A DNA stretch of 64,000 nt, from positions 81,820 through 145,819 of the forward strand of contig NZ_NHRX01000038.1 of NCBI RefSeq assembly GCF_016653115.1, given 5' to 3'. Under the pieces are notes generated by a model. That model did not search any database and was not told the DNA's origin. It saw only the letters and a list, made by a program, of their open reading frames with translations. The stretch is from Rhodocyclus purpureus (GTDB lineage Bacteria > Pseudomonadota > Gammaproteobacteria > Burkholderiales > Rhodocyclaceae). A program made the position numbers and the translations under genes. Shown piece after piece: positions 38,566 to 47,038 of this stretch (position 1 is the stretch's first letter; every line of letters starts with the position of its first letter).

Positions 38566-39391
38566 GTTCGATCATCGTCAGGCGCTCGGCGAAGGCCTCG
38601 CGGTCGAGCAGTTGCAGGCCGTCGAGCAGCTTGATCTGCAGGCGGCCGACGCCGGCGCCCGCCGCCTGCGTGCGTTCGACCGCGAGTTCGCCGACCACGC
38701 CAAGGCAGGCCATGGCGGCGACGGTGGCGCGCCAGGGGTCGGGCTGCACCGCGGCGAAGGCGCCGATCAGGGCGCTCGCCGAGCAGCCGACGCCGGTGAC
38801 GCGCGTCATCCACGGGTGGCCGTTGGACAGCGTCACGTGCCGGCCGCCGGCGTCGACGATGTGGTCGTCGGCGCCGCTGATGCAGACGACGCAGCCCAGC
38901 TCGCGCGCCAGCCCGCGGGCGGCGAACACGGCCGCGTCCGACACCGCGCTGCTGTCGACGCCGCGCGTTCCACCGGCCAGCCCACCCATGCTCAGGATCT
39001 CGGAAGCGTTGCCGCGCAGCACCGTGGGGCTGCCGGTCTCCAGCAGTTCGACCAGCGCTTGGTCGCGGTAGGGCGTGGCGCCGGCACCGACCGGGTCGAG
39101 CACGACCGGAATGGCGCGCGTGAGTGCGCTGCGCAGCGCCAGCTGCATCGCGCGGATCCAGTCGGGTTCCAGCGTGCCGATGTTGAGCACCAGCGCGTCG
39201 GCGATGCCGACCATCTCGCGCACCTCCTCGTGCGCGTGCGCCATCACCGGCGACGCGCCGACCGCGAGCAGCGCGTTGGCGTTGAAGTTCATGACCACCA
39301 GGTTGGTGATGCTATGCACCAGCGGCGCGCGCTCGCGCACGGCCTCGAGGTCGGACCAGAGCGCTTCGGCATCGAGTTTTTCTTTTGACAT
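38558..39391 (-). CDS. thiM: Hydroxyethylthiazole kinase
   Basis: 277 residues; phosphorylates the thiazole alcohol in thiamine salvage. Ribokinase-like fold with [57 protein letters not shown] and the catalytic Cys segment [15 protein letters not shown] near residue 205. A GAGGAG ribosome site precedes the ATG. First gene of thiM-thiE. The 126 bp upstream contain no recognisable TPP riboswitch (no CTGAGA or ACCTGAT core), unusual for thiamine salvage genes. Confidence 0.94.
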   Translation of the reverse strand: MSKEKLDAEALWSDLEAVRERAPLVHSITNLVVMNFNANALLAVGASPVMAHAHEEVREMVGIADALVLNIGTLEPDWIRAMQLALRSALTRAIPVVLDPVGAGATPYRDQALVELLETGSPTVLRGNASEILSMGGLAGGTRGVDSSAVSDAAVFAARGLARELGCVVCISGADDHIVDAGGRHVTLSNGHPWMTRVTGVGCSASALIGAFAAVQPDPWRATVAAMACLGVVGELAVERTQAAGAGVGRLQIKLLDGLQLLDREAFAERLTMIEHA

Positions 39392-39517
39392 GACAAGGCT
39401 CCTCTTCGGGAAAGGCCGGCGCGGGCGTATGAGTGGTCGTGGGGCAGCGCCGGCAAGCGCGGATTCAGGGGGAAGGGTAACGGTTTTTCGCCGCGCGGAA
39501 ACGCCGAACGTTGCTGG

Positions 39518-41623
39518 TCACTGCCACATCGCCCGCATGCGCGCGGCGAGATCGATACGCGTGCCCGATATCGCGCCCGTTCCGGCGCCGGCATCCGCCT
39601 GCGGCCACGAACGCTGCTCGAAGTGGGCCAGCAGGGACTGCGGGATGAAGCGCGTGCGGCTCGCATAGACGTGCCGGTCTCCCGTTCCGGCCTGGCCGGA
39701 AACGTGGAAGCGCTGCGGGACGATCAGGTCGAGGTGATCCCTGGCGCGCGTCATCGCGACGTAGAGCAGGCGGCGTTCCTCCTCGATCTCGGCTTCGTTG
39801 CCGGTGGCCAGGTCCGAGGGAATGCAGCCGTCGACGACGTTGAGGAGCGAAACCGCCGACCATTCGCGTCCCTTCGCCGAGTGGATCGTCGACAGGATCA
39901 GGTAATCCTCGTCGAGCAGCGGGGCGCCCGGCGTGTCGCTGGTCGCGTCGGGCGGGTCGAGCGTCAGTTCGGTGAGGAAGCGCTCGCGCGAGGGGTAGGT
40001 CGCGCCGATGCGCGCCATCTGCTCGATGTCGGCCATGCGCACCGAGGCATCCTCGAACAGCCGCTCCATCTGTCCTGCGTACCACTGCGTCGCCCGCTCC
40101 AGCGGCGCCGGCCAGTGCGCATCGTCGCCGCCGATCGCTTCCACCAGCGCGGCGAATTCGTGCCACGCTTCCTGCGCCGCCGGCGGCACCGGCTGCTCGG
40201 CGAGCAGCGCGCAGCCCGCGGGCGCCGCCTGCAGGTTGTCGAGGATGCGGCCGGCGCCCTTCGGGCCGATTCCCGGCAGCAGCTGCAGCGCGCGGAAACC
40301 CGAGACGCGGTCGCGCAGGTTCTGCGCCCAGCGCAGGATCGCCAGCAGGTCCTTGACGTGCGCCGCTTCGAGGAACTTCAGCCCGCCGAATTTCACGAAC
40401 GGGATGTTGCGACGGGTCAGTTCGATCTCCAGGCGCACGCTGTGCTGCGCCGCGCGGAACAGCACGGCCTGCGCCTTGAGCCGGAGCCCGTTCTCGCGTC
40501 GCGCCAGCACCTGCTCGACGACGTAGCCCGCCTGATCGGCATCGTCGCGCACCGCCACCAGCGCCGGCTTCTGGGCGGAGGCGCGTTCGCTCCACAGGTT
40601 CTTCGTGAAACGCTCTCGCGCGAGACCGATGACGCCGTTGGCCGCGGCGAGGATAGTTTGCGTCGAGCGGTAGTTGCGCTCCAGTGTCACCCGCCGCGCC
40701 GGCGGGTCGAACTGCGTCGGGAAGTCGAGGATGTTGCGTACCGTCGCGCCGCGGAAGCGGTAGATCGACTGCGCGTCGTCGCCGACGACGGTGAGGCCGC
40801 GTCCGTCGGGTTTCATCGCCAGCAGCAGGCTCGATTGCAGGCGGTTGGTGTCCTGGTACTCGTCGACCAGCACGTGGCTGAAGCGGCCGCCGACGGCGCG
40901 CGCGAGATCGGGGTCGGCGACCATTTGTGTCCAGTAGAGCAGCAGGTCGTCGTAGTCGAGCACCGCCTGCGCCTGCTTGGCCTCGACGTAGGCGAGGAAC
41001 AGGCGCTGCAACTCGTCCTCCCACTCGGCGCACCATGGGAAGCTCCCTTGCAGGACCTCGGCGAGCTTCGCCTGTGTGTTCACCACCGTCGAGTAGATCG
41101 AAAGGCAGGTCGATTTCAACGGGAAACGCTTGCCCTTCGCCGACAGCGCGAGCTCGTGGCGGACGAGGTTCATCAGGTCGGCCGAATCCTCGCGGTCGTG
41201 GATGGTGAAGGCGGGGTCGAGCCCGATGTTGCCGGCGTACTCGCGCAGGAGGCGCGCGCCGACGCTGTGGAAGGTTCCCGCCCAGGGAAAGCCGCCTCTG
41301 GCGAGCCTGGAATGGCGCGGCGAAAGCTGCGCCGCGATGCGCTGCACGCGTCGCGTCATTTCGTCGGCGGCTCGGCGCGAGAAGGTCAGCAGCAGGATCC
41401 GAGCGGGGTCGGCGCCGTGCGCGAGCAGGTGCGCGACGCGATGGGCGAGGGTGTTGGTCTTGCCCGAGCCGGCGCCGGCGATCACCAGCAGCGGTCCGGC
41501 TGCGTGGTCCGGGCCGATGCCGTCGGTGACCGCGTCGCGCTGCGCCTCGTTGAGTCCGGCCAGGTAGTCCGGCAGGTCCGTTTCAGGCGAGTGGGAGTGG
41601 GTGTCGTCCAGTGCTTCGCTCAC
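39518..41623 (-). CDS. UvrD/Rep-family superfamily 1 DNA helicase
   Basis: About 701 residues from a GTG at 41623 (AAAGGA 8 nt upstream). Superfamily 1A motifs in order: NEAQRDAV (Q motif), Walker A VIAGAGSGKTNTLAHR, Walker B with VDEYQDTN, motif III VVGDDAQSIYRFRGA, motif IV LERNYRS, motif V STIHSAKGREWSAV and motif VI YVAMTRARDHL. A 3'-5' DNA translocase, probably in repair or replication restart; shorter in the C-terminus than UvrD and without its usual tail, nearer to the Rep/PcrA-like paralogues. Its start overlaps the stop of a 36-codon frame upstream. Confidence 0.9.
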   Translation of the reverse strand: MSEALDDTHSHSPETDLPDYLAGLNEAQRDAVTDGIGPDHAAGPLLVIAGAGSGKTNTLAHRVAHLLAHGADPARILLLTFSRRAADEMTRRVQRIAAQLSPRHSRLARGGFPWAGTFHSVGARLLREYAGNIGLDPAFTIHDREDSADLMNLVRHELALSAKGKRFPLKSTCLSIYSTVVNTQAKLAEVLQGSFPWCAEWEDELQRLFLAYVEAKQAQAVLDYDDLLLYWTQMVADPDLARAVGGRFSHVLVDEYQDTNRLQSSLLLAMKPDGRGLTVVGDDAQSIYRFRGATVRNILDFPTQFDPPARRVTLERNYRSTQTILAAANGVIGLARERFTKNLWSERASAQKPALVAVRDDADQAGYVVEQVLARRENGLRLKAQAVLFRAAQHSVRLEIELTRRNIPFVKFGGLKFLEAAHVKDLLAILRWAQNLRDRVSGFRALQLLPGIGPKGAGRILDNLQAAPAGCALLAEQPVPPAAQEAWHEFAALVEAIGGDDAHWPAPLERATQWYAGQMERLFEDASVRMADIEQMARIGATYPSRERFLTELTLDPPDATSDTPGAPLLDEDYLILSTIHSAKGREWSAVSLLNVVDGCIPSDLATGNEAEIEEERRLLYVAMTRARDHLDLIVPQRFHVSGQAGTGDRHVYASRTRFIPQSLLAHFEQRSWPQADAGAGTGAISGTRIDLAARMRAMWQ

Positions 41624-41730
41624 CGCGGTCCTTTCCCGGCGTGTGCCTCGCCACTGGCGGCGGCCGTCCACGGATCGACCGGGCTGTGGCAGTGCGGGCA
41701 GATGAAGCGGAGGGGCATGGCCGGATTCAT
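41620..41730 (-). CDS. Possible 36-residue CxxC protein coupled to the helicase
   Basis: Short frame MNPAMPLRFICPHCHSP (start 41730; ATG 41718 also possible) with a CPHCH zinc-ribbon-like knuckle, ending in TGA that overlaps the helicase GTG as GTGA. The overlap and the metal-ligand pattern argue for a real, translationally coupled gene; small size and weak ribosome site argue against. Only one CxxC is present, so any zinc site would need a His or dimerisation. I do not recognise a family. Confidence 0.35.
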   Translation of the reverse strand: MNPAMPLRFICPHCHSPVDPWTAAASGEAHAGKGPR

Positions 41731-41922
41731 GCTGTGATTATATACAGCATCTGGGCTGGATTGATCGCCAGGGTGAGCGCGCCATTTACTTTCATGCCTG
41801 CGGGCGTCAGGGTTTAGACTCATGCTCCTGCCGCGAATGCGCTCCGGCGAGAATCGCGGCGTCCCGGGTTTGTTCGCCTGACAAGTCCGCCGCCGATTTA
41901 CCTGTCACCGAAAGCTGCTGCC

Positions 41923-42405
41923 ATGTCCCCGATTCATGATGTCGATCTCGTCCTCCTGTTGGCAAGCGCACTGGCGAGCAAACGGCGAGCGGCGGAGCTG
42001 AGCGAAATCATCGCCGGCATCGAGCTGGTACAACCCATAGCGCTTCCCGCCGTGGCGAAAATCGCTGAGGCATTTGCCAGGCTGTCGGGCCAGGGCCTGC
42101 TCGTCGCAGCAGAGGGGCGCTTCGCGCTCAGTCCCGAGGCGCAAACGATGATCGAGGCGCTGCCGAAAAAGGCCGATACTGCCGAACGACTCGTCGCCCT
42201 CCGGCCAAAGCTCTCGGCTTTCCGGAGCAATGGCGAATCTGCTTCCATCCTGATCGAAGTCGAACAAGTGAATGCGGCCATTCTTGAATATCGTGCAGCT
42301 GCAGCCAGTGCGCGCACTATTTTGGTGCTCGCCAAGCCCAAGACTGAAGAACGCCCCGGCCAGCGCCGGCGCAAGCCCTTCCCGGGATCGAAGAGAGGGC
42401 GCTGA
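41923..42405 (+). CDS. Hypothetical protein, possible winged-helix fold
   Basis: 160 residues, not recognised. The first 75 residues alternate helices (HDVDLVLLLASALASKRRAAE, LPAVAKIAEAFARLSGQGLL) and end in a short hairpin-like AAEGRFALSPEAQTMIEALP, which resembles a winged-helix unit. The C-terminus is basic (KTEERPGQRRRKPFPGSKRGR). No signal peptide or membrane segment. A short AAAGC-type purine stretch precedes the ATG. It stands alone between the helicase (divergent) and the H-NS-like gene. DNA binding is a guess. Confidence 0.6.
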   Translation: MSPIHDVDLVLLLASALASKRRAAELSEIIAGIELVQPIALPAVAKIAEAFARLSGQGLLVAAEGRFALSPEAQTMIEALPKKADTAERLVALRPKLSAFRSNGESASILIEVEQVNAAILEYRAAAASARTILVLAKPKTEERPGQRRRKPFPGSKRGR

Positions 42406-42553
42406 TTATTTCTCGTAATTATGACCTGCTCCTGCGTGAAAACCACGTCGATGACCGGGGTATGAACATGGGTGTGCTAATGCCCTGTTACTTCGGCGAT
42501 CGATGCCGTGATTGCCTTCCAAAAACAGCTTCCAGCGTATAGTATTATTACCT

Positions 42554-42574
42554 ATCGGGAAATTGATTCCCGAT
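42554..42574 (+). promoter_or_regulatory. Perfect 8-bp inverted repeat in the H-NS-like gene leader
   Basis: ATCGGGAA and TTCCCGAT are separated by ATTGA, 25 bp upstream of the start codon and downstream of a TATAGT-like -10 (42538-42543). It could be an operator or a leader hairpin. Confidence 0.45.
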
Positions 42575-42599
42575 GTCCACCCAAAAAGAGGAATACTCC

Positions 42600-42890
42600 A
42601 TGTCCAAATACGCAGAGCTGCAGCAACAAATCGCCGAACTCCAGAAGCAGGCAGAGGAAGTCCGCCAGCAGGAAACTGCCCAGGTCATCGCCGACATCAA
42701 GGCAAAGATGGTCCAGTTCGGCATTACCATCGAGGACCTCTCCGGCCGTACCAAGCGCGGCGGCAGTGTCGTCAAGGCGAAGTATCGCGATCCCGTTTCC
42801 GGGAAGGAATGGTCCGGTCGCGGCATTCAGCCGAAATGGCTGCGCGAAGCCATCGCTGCCGGCAGCGCGAAGGAAGATTTCGCGGTTTGA
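42600..42890 (+). CDS. H-NS family nucleoid-associated protein
   Basis: 96 residues from ATG 42600 (AGAGGAA 6 nt upstream). An N-terminal coiled coil (YAELQQQIAELQKQAEEVRQ) for dimerisation is followed by a linker (FGITIEDLSGRTKRGGS) and the C-terminal DNA-binding motif KYRDPVSGKEWSGRGIQPKW of the betaproteobacterial H-NS/BpH3 type. The family silences AT-rich and foreign DNA. This window has an AT-rich foreign-looking block (5.4-5.7 kb and the secretion genes) that could be a target; that is inference. Single gene with its own promoter region. Confidence 0.9.
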   Translation: MSKYAELQQQIAELQKQAEEVRQQETAQVIADIKAKMVQFGITIEDLSGRTKRGGSVVKAKYRDPVSGKEWSGRGIQPKWLREAIAAGSAKEDFAV

Positions 42891-42993
42891 CGCGGTTTGG
42901 CGCGGTTTGCTATTCGGAGAAATTCCGCGTCTCTCGAAAACGCGGCATGCTGCTTGCTCGATGATCCGCTTCGCTTGAATCCGTGGCGGTGAC

Positions 42994-43833
42994 ATGTCGA
43001 GTCGCTCGCTTGCCGCGTCGCTCCTCTCCGCGCTGTTGCTGGTCGCCTGCGCGCCTTTGCCTCCCCAGCAGGGAGAGGGCGCACTGTGGCGGCCTTCGCC
43101 CAATTACGATCAGCGCAAGCCCAATTTCGTCATCCTGCACCAGACCAGCAACGACAATGTCGAGCGGGCACTGACGACGCTCACCGATCCCTTGCGCAAG
43201 GTCAGCGCGCACTACCTCATCGGCCGCGACGGCACACTCCTGCAACTCGTCGACGAGAATTTCCGTGCCTGGCACGCCGGTGAATCGTGGTGGGGCGGCA
43301 ACACCGATATGAATTCTGCCTCGATCGGCATCGAACTCGACAATACCGGTGAAGAACCTTTTTCCGAGTCGCAGATCCTGGCACTGCTCAAATTGCTCGA
43401 CGAATTGCGCAGTCGGCACCGCATACCGCCAGCTAATGTACTCGCGCATGGCGACATCGCGCCGACGCGCAAGGTCGATCCCGGTCCCCTCTTTCCCTGG
43501 CGGCGACTCGCCAGCCAGGGTTTCGGCCTGTGGTGCGAGGCGCCGCTGACGGGTGCTCCCGAAGGCTTCTCTGCCGACCTGGGTCTGACGGCGCTGGGCT
43601 ACGATCCGCTGACGCCGACAGCAGCGCGGCTGGCCTTCAGGCGGCATTTCGGCAGCGCGCTGGTGCGGGCAAATGGCGAAAATGCCGGTGGCGAAGACCT
43701 GCCCGGCGACGACCGAGCCGAACTGAGCAGCAGCGAGCAGGCGCTGCTCCACTGCCTGCTGCAGGCGAAGGCTGCGTCGCCACGCCGCCTGCCGTCGCCC
43801 GTCGCTCCCCTCGTCAACGGTAACGGGCACTGA
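42994..43833 (+). CDS. N-acetylmuramoyl-L-alanine amidase lipoprotein (AmiD-like)
   Basis: 279 residues. Signal peptide SLAASLLSALLLVAC with lipobox LVAC, so a lipoprotein, probably outer membrane facing the periplasm. Amidase_2 (T7-lysozyme-like) domain: zinc ligands are likely His in NFVILHQTS, and His and Asp in VLAHGDIAPTRKVDPG, with HAGESWWGGNTDMNSASIGIEL between. A C-terminal helical peptidoglycan-binding-like segment (LTALGYDP, AARLAFRRHFG) follows. It hydrolyses the amide between MurNAc and the peptide during wall turnover or anhydro-muropeptide recycling. It is 2 bp upstream of a cupin gene. Confidence 0.9.
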   Translation: MSSRSLAASLLSALLLVACAPLPPQQGEGALWRPSPNYDQRKPNFVILHQTSNDNVERALTTLTDPLRKVSAHYLIGRDGTLLQLVDENFRAWHAGESWWGGNTDMNSASIGIELDNTGEEPFSESQILALLKLLDELRSRHRIPPANVLAHGDIAPTRKVDPGPLFPWRRLASQGFGLWCEAPLTGAPEGFSADLGLTALGYDPLTPTAARLAFRRHFGSALVRANGENAGGEDLPGDDRAELSSSEQALLHCLLQAKAASPRRLPSPVAPLVNGNGH

Positions 43834-43835
43834 GC

Positions 43836-44201
43836 ATGCACACCCGCTACAGCGAAATCCCTGCCTACCTGACCAAGGACGGCTCCGAAATCCGCGAGTT
43901 GATGCACCCTGCGGTGCATGGCAACCGGCGACAGAGTCTTGCCGAAGCGAGCGTCCTGCCCGGTACGCGCACGCACCTCCATCGTCACCTGTCGAGCGAG
44001 GAGCTCTATCACGTCACCGCCGGCAGCGGCGTGATGACGCTCGGCGATCGCCGTTTCGCGGTCGCCGTCGGCGACACGGTCCTGATCGAAGCGGGGACGC
44101 CGCACTGCATCGAAGCGACCGGCAGCGAGGCTTTGCGCATCCTCTGTTGCTGCAGCCCCGCGTATTCCCACGCCGACACCGAACTACTGGAAAAGACATG
44201 A
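43836..44201 (+). CDS. Cupin-domain protein
   Basis: 121 residues, single small beta-barrel. Cupin motif 1 is TRTHLHRHLSSEELYHVTAGSG, with metal-type His-His-Glu; motif 2 is GDTVLIEAGTPHCIEATG with the second-motif His. The metal site therefore looks complete. No catalytic partner domain. It follows the amidase by 2 bp and overlaps the next cupin by ATGA, so the three are probably one transcript. The role is unknown; many such proteins are small-molecule dioxygenases, isomerases or binders. Confidence 0.82.
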   Translation: MHTRYSEIPAYLTKDGSEIRELMHPAVHGNRRQSLAEASVLPGTRTHLHRHLSSEELYHVTAGSGVMTLGDRRFAVAVGDTVLIEAGTPHCIEATGSEALRILCCCSPAYSHADTELLEKT

Positions 44202-44563
44202 GCGCCAGCGCAAACCATTCGGCCGATCTTCCGTTCAGCGGCAACCTCTTCGCCGGCCTGGGCGAGCACGGAGGAGCGGCGAGCAGCGAACACTTCGATA
44301 CCCTGCTCGCCGCTCCCGGCCTGCGCATCGAGCGCATCGTCTCCACCGGTCAGGCGAGTCCGCCCGACTTCTGGTACGACGAGGAAGTCGCCGAATGGGT
44401 CGCCCTGCTCAGCGGTAGCGCGCGACTGCGCTTCGCCGACGAAGCCGAAGCGCGCGATCTCGTTCCCGGGGACTGGGTGCATATTGCCCCGCACCGCCGC
44501 CACCGCGTCGAATCAACCGCCGCCGACAGCGCGAGCGTCTGGCTGGCCGTGCATTTCGTCTGA
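44198..44563 (+). CDS. Second cupin-domain protein
   Basis: 121 residues, start ATG 44198 overlapping the previous stop. The fold is indicated by IERIVSTGQASPPDFWYDEEVAEWVALLSGSARL and by DLVPGDWVHIAPHRRHRVEST. In motif 1 the usual histidines are replaced (SPPDFWYDEE), while motif 2 keeps His residues, like the phosphomannose-isomerase-type cupins of the YP_/EutQ-like class. Metal binding is thus less certain than in its neighbour. It ends just before a 20-4-20 palindrome. Confidence 0.78.
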   Translation: MSASANHSADLPFSGNLFAGLGEHGGAASSEHFDTLLAAPGLRIERIVSTGQASPPDFWYDEEVAEWVALLSGSARLRFADEAEARDLVPGDWVHIAPHRRHRVESTAADSASVWLAVHFV

Positions 44564-44567
44564 TCAG

Positions 44568-44611
44568 GGGGACGGTATGCTTGATTCCTTCGAATCAAGC
44601 ATACCGTCCCC
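44568..44611. repeat. Perfect 20-4-20 palindrome between convergent genes
   Basis: GGGGACGGTATGCTTGATTC (44568-44587), loop CTTC, and its exact complement (44592-44611). It lies 4 bp after the cupin stop and 6 bp before the HNH gene stop, so it can act as a bidirectional terminator. No T run follows. A diverged half copy lies at 21771-21790, so it is also a dispersed element of REP/RAYT-like type. Confidence 0.7.
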
Positions 44612-44617
44612 GTAATG

Positions 44618-45010
44618 TCAGTCCGCGCCGGACTTCCCCTTCAGCATCCCCGCCAGCGCCGCGAACGGCGAGTGGGTGGCGCCGCCACCGCTTCTGCCAT
44701 CATTCCTGCCGCCGAGGTTGCCGACCCCGCGCTGCGCGAATTCGAGCTGCTTCTGGTGCTCGTTGTCGTGGCAGTAGAGGCAGAGCAGTTCCCAGTTGCT
44801 GCCGTCGGGCGGGTTGTTGTCGTGGTTGTGGTCGCGGTGATGGACGGTCAGTTCGCGCAGGTTGGCGTGCGTGAATTCGCGCGTGCAACGGCCGCAGACC
44901 CACGGGTAGATCTTCAGTGCGCGCTCGCGGTAGCCTTGTTCGCGTTTCTCGCGCGCCTGGCGTGCTTCGAGGACGACGCGGTCGAGGCGCTCGTTATTGG
45001 GGACCATCAT
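44618..45010 (-). CDS. HNH endonuclease-like protein (YajD type)
   Basis: 130 residues. Zinc-knuckle Cys pair (VCGRCTREF), then the HNH core: [20 protein letters not shown] and [16 protein letters not shown] with the second Cys pair. The C-terminus is Gly/Ser-rich low complexity ([16 protein letters not shown]). Stand-alone HNH proteins of this type occur in many genomes and are thought to nick or process DNA; the substrate is unknown. The start overlaps the phosphoglucomutase stop (ATGA). Confidence 0.85.
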   Translation of the reverse strand: MMVPNNERLDRVVLEARQAREKREQGYRERALKIYPWVCGRCTREFTHANLRELTVHHRDHNHDNNPPDGSNWELLCLYCHDNEHQKQLEFAQRGVGNLGGRNDGRSGGGATHSPFAALAGMLKGKSGAD

Positions 45011-46653
45011 GCAGTCCCCAGCGCCGCGTTCAGGATTTCCTTGGCCTCGGTGACGATCGCGTCGAGGTGTTCGGCGCTCCTGAAGCTTTCGGCGTAGAGC
45101 TTGTAGATGTCCTCGGTTCCCGACGGACGCGCGGCGAACCAGCCCTCGGCGGTGGCCACCTTGAGCCCACCGATCGGCGCGTCGTTGCCGGGAGCGCGTG
45201 TCTGCCTGGCGACGATCGCGTCGCCGGCCAGCGTCGGCGCGCTGACGCGCTCGGGAGTGAGCTGCTTGAACGCCGCCTTCTGCGCGGCCGAGGCCGGCGC
45301 ATCGATGCGCAGGTAGTACGGCGTGCCGTAGCGCGCGGCCAGCTCGAGGTAGTGCTGGCCCGGGTCGCGGCCGGTGACCGCGGTGATCTCGGCGGCCAGA
45401 AGGCCGAGGATGATCCCGTCCTTGTCGGTGGTCCACACCGTTCCGTCGCGGCGCAGGAAGCTCGCCCCCGCGCTTTCCTCGCCACCGAAGCAGAGACTGC
45501 CGTCGACGAGGCCGGCCGAGAACCACTTGAAGCCGACCGGGACTTCGAGCACGCGGCGACCGAGCCCGCCGACGACGCGATCGATCAGCCCGCTGGAGAC
45601 CAGGGTCTTGCCGACTGCGGCCTGATCCGACCACTGCGGCCGGTGCGTCAGCAGGTAGTTGATCGCGACGGCGAGGTAGTGGTTCGGGTTGAGCAGGCCG
45701 AGCGAAGGGGTGACGATGCCGTGGCGGTCGACGTCGGCGTCGTTGCCCCAGGCGATCGCGAAGCGGTCCTTCAGCCCGACCAGGCTGGCCATCGCGTACG
45801 GGCTGGAGCAGTCCATGCGGATCTTGCCGTCGTGGTCGAGCGTCATGAAGGCGAAGGCCGGGTCGACGGACGGGTTCACGATCTCGATGTCGAGGCCGTA
45901 GCGCTCGGCGATCGGCTGCCAGTAGGCGACCGCGGCGCCACCCAGCGGATCGACGCCGATCTTGAGTCCGGCGCGGCGGATCGCCTCCATGTCGATCACC
46001 TGGTCGAGGTCGGCGACGTAGGGAGCGACGAAGTCGGTGGCGACGATATTCGCCGCGGCCAGCGCCTGTTCATACGGCAGGCGCTTCACCTCACGGTTGC
46101 CGTCGGCCATCAGCGCGTTGGCGCGCTTCTCGATCCAGCCGGTGACGTCGGTGTCGGCCGGTCCGCCGTTGGGCGGGTTGTACTTGATGCCGCCGTCGCG
46201 CGGCGGGTTGTGCGAGGGCGTGATCACCACACCGTCGGCGGTGCCTGCGGCGCCGGCGTGCAGGCGGTTGTGTTCGAGGATCGCGCGCGAGATCACCGGC
46301 GTCGGCGTGTAGCCGTCGTTTTCCTGGTAATGGACGAGGACGCCGTTGGCGGCGAGCACCTCGAGCGCCGTGCGCTGCGCCGGTCCGGACAGCGCATGCG
46401 TGTCCTTGCCGAGGAAGAGCGGACCCGTGATCCCCTGTTGCGCGCGGTATTCGCACACCGCCTGCGTGATCGCGAGGATGTGCGCCTCGTTGAAGCTGCC
46501 GTTGAGCGCGCTGCCGCGGTGGCCGCTGGTGCCGAAGGCGACGCGCTGCGCCGGGTCGCTGCAGTCGGGCGCGTTACGGTAGGCCGCCAGCAGCGCGGGA
46601 ATGTCGGTGAGAAAATCGGCGGGGGCGGCTTGGCCGGCGAGGGGATGGGTCAT
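45007..46653 (-). CDS. pgm: Phosphoglucomutase (alpha-D-glucose phosphate-specific)
   Basis: 548 residues from ATG 46653 (AGGAAG 7 nt upstream). Interconverts glucose 1- and 6-phosphate for glycogen, trehalose and cell-surface sugars. Phosphohexomutase landmarks: [21 protein letters not shown], catalytic Ser in [19 protein letters not shown], metal loop NDADVDRHG, sugar loop [11 protein letters not shown] and phosphate loop [14 protein letters not shown]. All are intact. Glycogen metabolism is central in polyphosphate-accumulating relatives, but nothing here ties it to that. Coupled to the HNH gene downstream. Confidence 0.95.
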   Translation of the reverse strand: MTHPLAGQAAPADFLTDIPALLAAYRNAPDCSDPAQRVAFGTSGHRGSALNGSFNEAHILAITQAVCEYRAQQGITGPLFLGKDTHALSGPAQRTALEVLAANGVLVHYQENDGYTPTPVISRAILEHNRLHAGAAGTADGVVITPSHNPPRDGGIKYNPPNGGPADTDVTGWIEKRANALMADGNREVKRLPYEQALAAANIVATDFVAPYVADLDQVIDMEAIRRAGLKIGVDPLGGAAVAYWQPIAERYGLDIEIVNPSVDPAFAFMTLDHDGKIRMDCSSPYAMASLVGLKDRFAIAWGNDADVDRHGIVTPSLGLLNPNHYLAVAINYLLTHRPQWSDQAAVGKTLVSSGLIDRVVGGLGRRVLEVPVGFKWFSAGLVDGSLCFGGEESAGASFLRRDGTVWTTDKDGIILGLLAAEITAVTGRDPGQHYLELAARYGTPYYLRIDAPASAAQKAAFKQLTPERVSAPTLAGDAIVARQTRAPGNDAPIGGLKVATAEGWFAARPSGTEDIYKLYAESFRSAEHLDAIVTEAKEILNAALGTA

Positions 46654-46795
46654 TTGGGGCTTCCTGGGCAGGGAGAAATGTTTGGCGTTAACAGCGACGT
46701 CGTATATCCGCGTTATCAAAACATCGATCAGTGTGCATCAATGCTAGGCAGTTTCAGACTACTGAAGGGGCAACATCATTTGCAGGCAGGACAGC

Positions 46796-46945
46796 TTACT
46801 TCACCAGCTTGCCGTCCCTGACGACAACCAGGCGCGTCCGCGTCTGTGCGGCGACCGCACGCGCACGCTGCGCGGCGCGAATCAGCGCAGCCTGGACATT
46901 GCGTGCGGCTTCATCTGACGCCTGACTCAAGGGCTTGCTGTTCAT
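46796..46945 (-). CDS. Conserved-looking 49-residue protein
   Basis: MNSKPLSQASDEAARNVQAA, then LIRAAQRARAVAAQT and the end RLVVVRDGKLVK. A GGAAAG ribosome site lies 5-6 nt before the ATG, and the reading frame uses the GC-rich codon pattern of real genes. The pattern, an amphipathic Arg/Ala helix followed by a short strand with Val-x-Asp-Gly-Lys, recurs in small bacterial proteins that sometimes accompany toxins or transposed genes; no toxin is adjacent here. Its nearest neighbour in the same direction is the DUF29 gene 93 bp upstream. Confidence 0.6.
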   Translation of the reverse strand: MNSKPLSQASDEAARNVQAALIRAAQRARAVAAQTRTRLVVVRDGKLVK

Positions 46946-47038
46946 ATTTCTTTCCGATCGAGCAAAGCTGGACCTGACGGAATTGCGACGAATGGGAATA
47001 TTCTAAGGCAATGAAAAAGAACCCTGCGCACTTGCCGA

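Noticed and set aside
39392-39517. TPP riboswitch upstream of thiM
   Set aside because: The minus-strand leader lacks the conserved CTGAGA and ACCTGAT-type cores.
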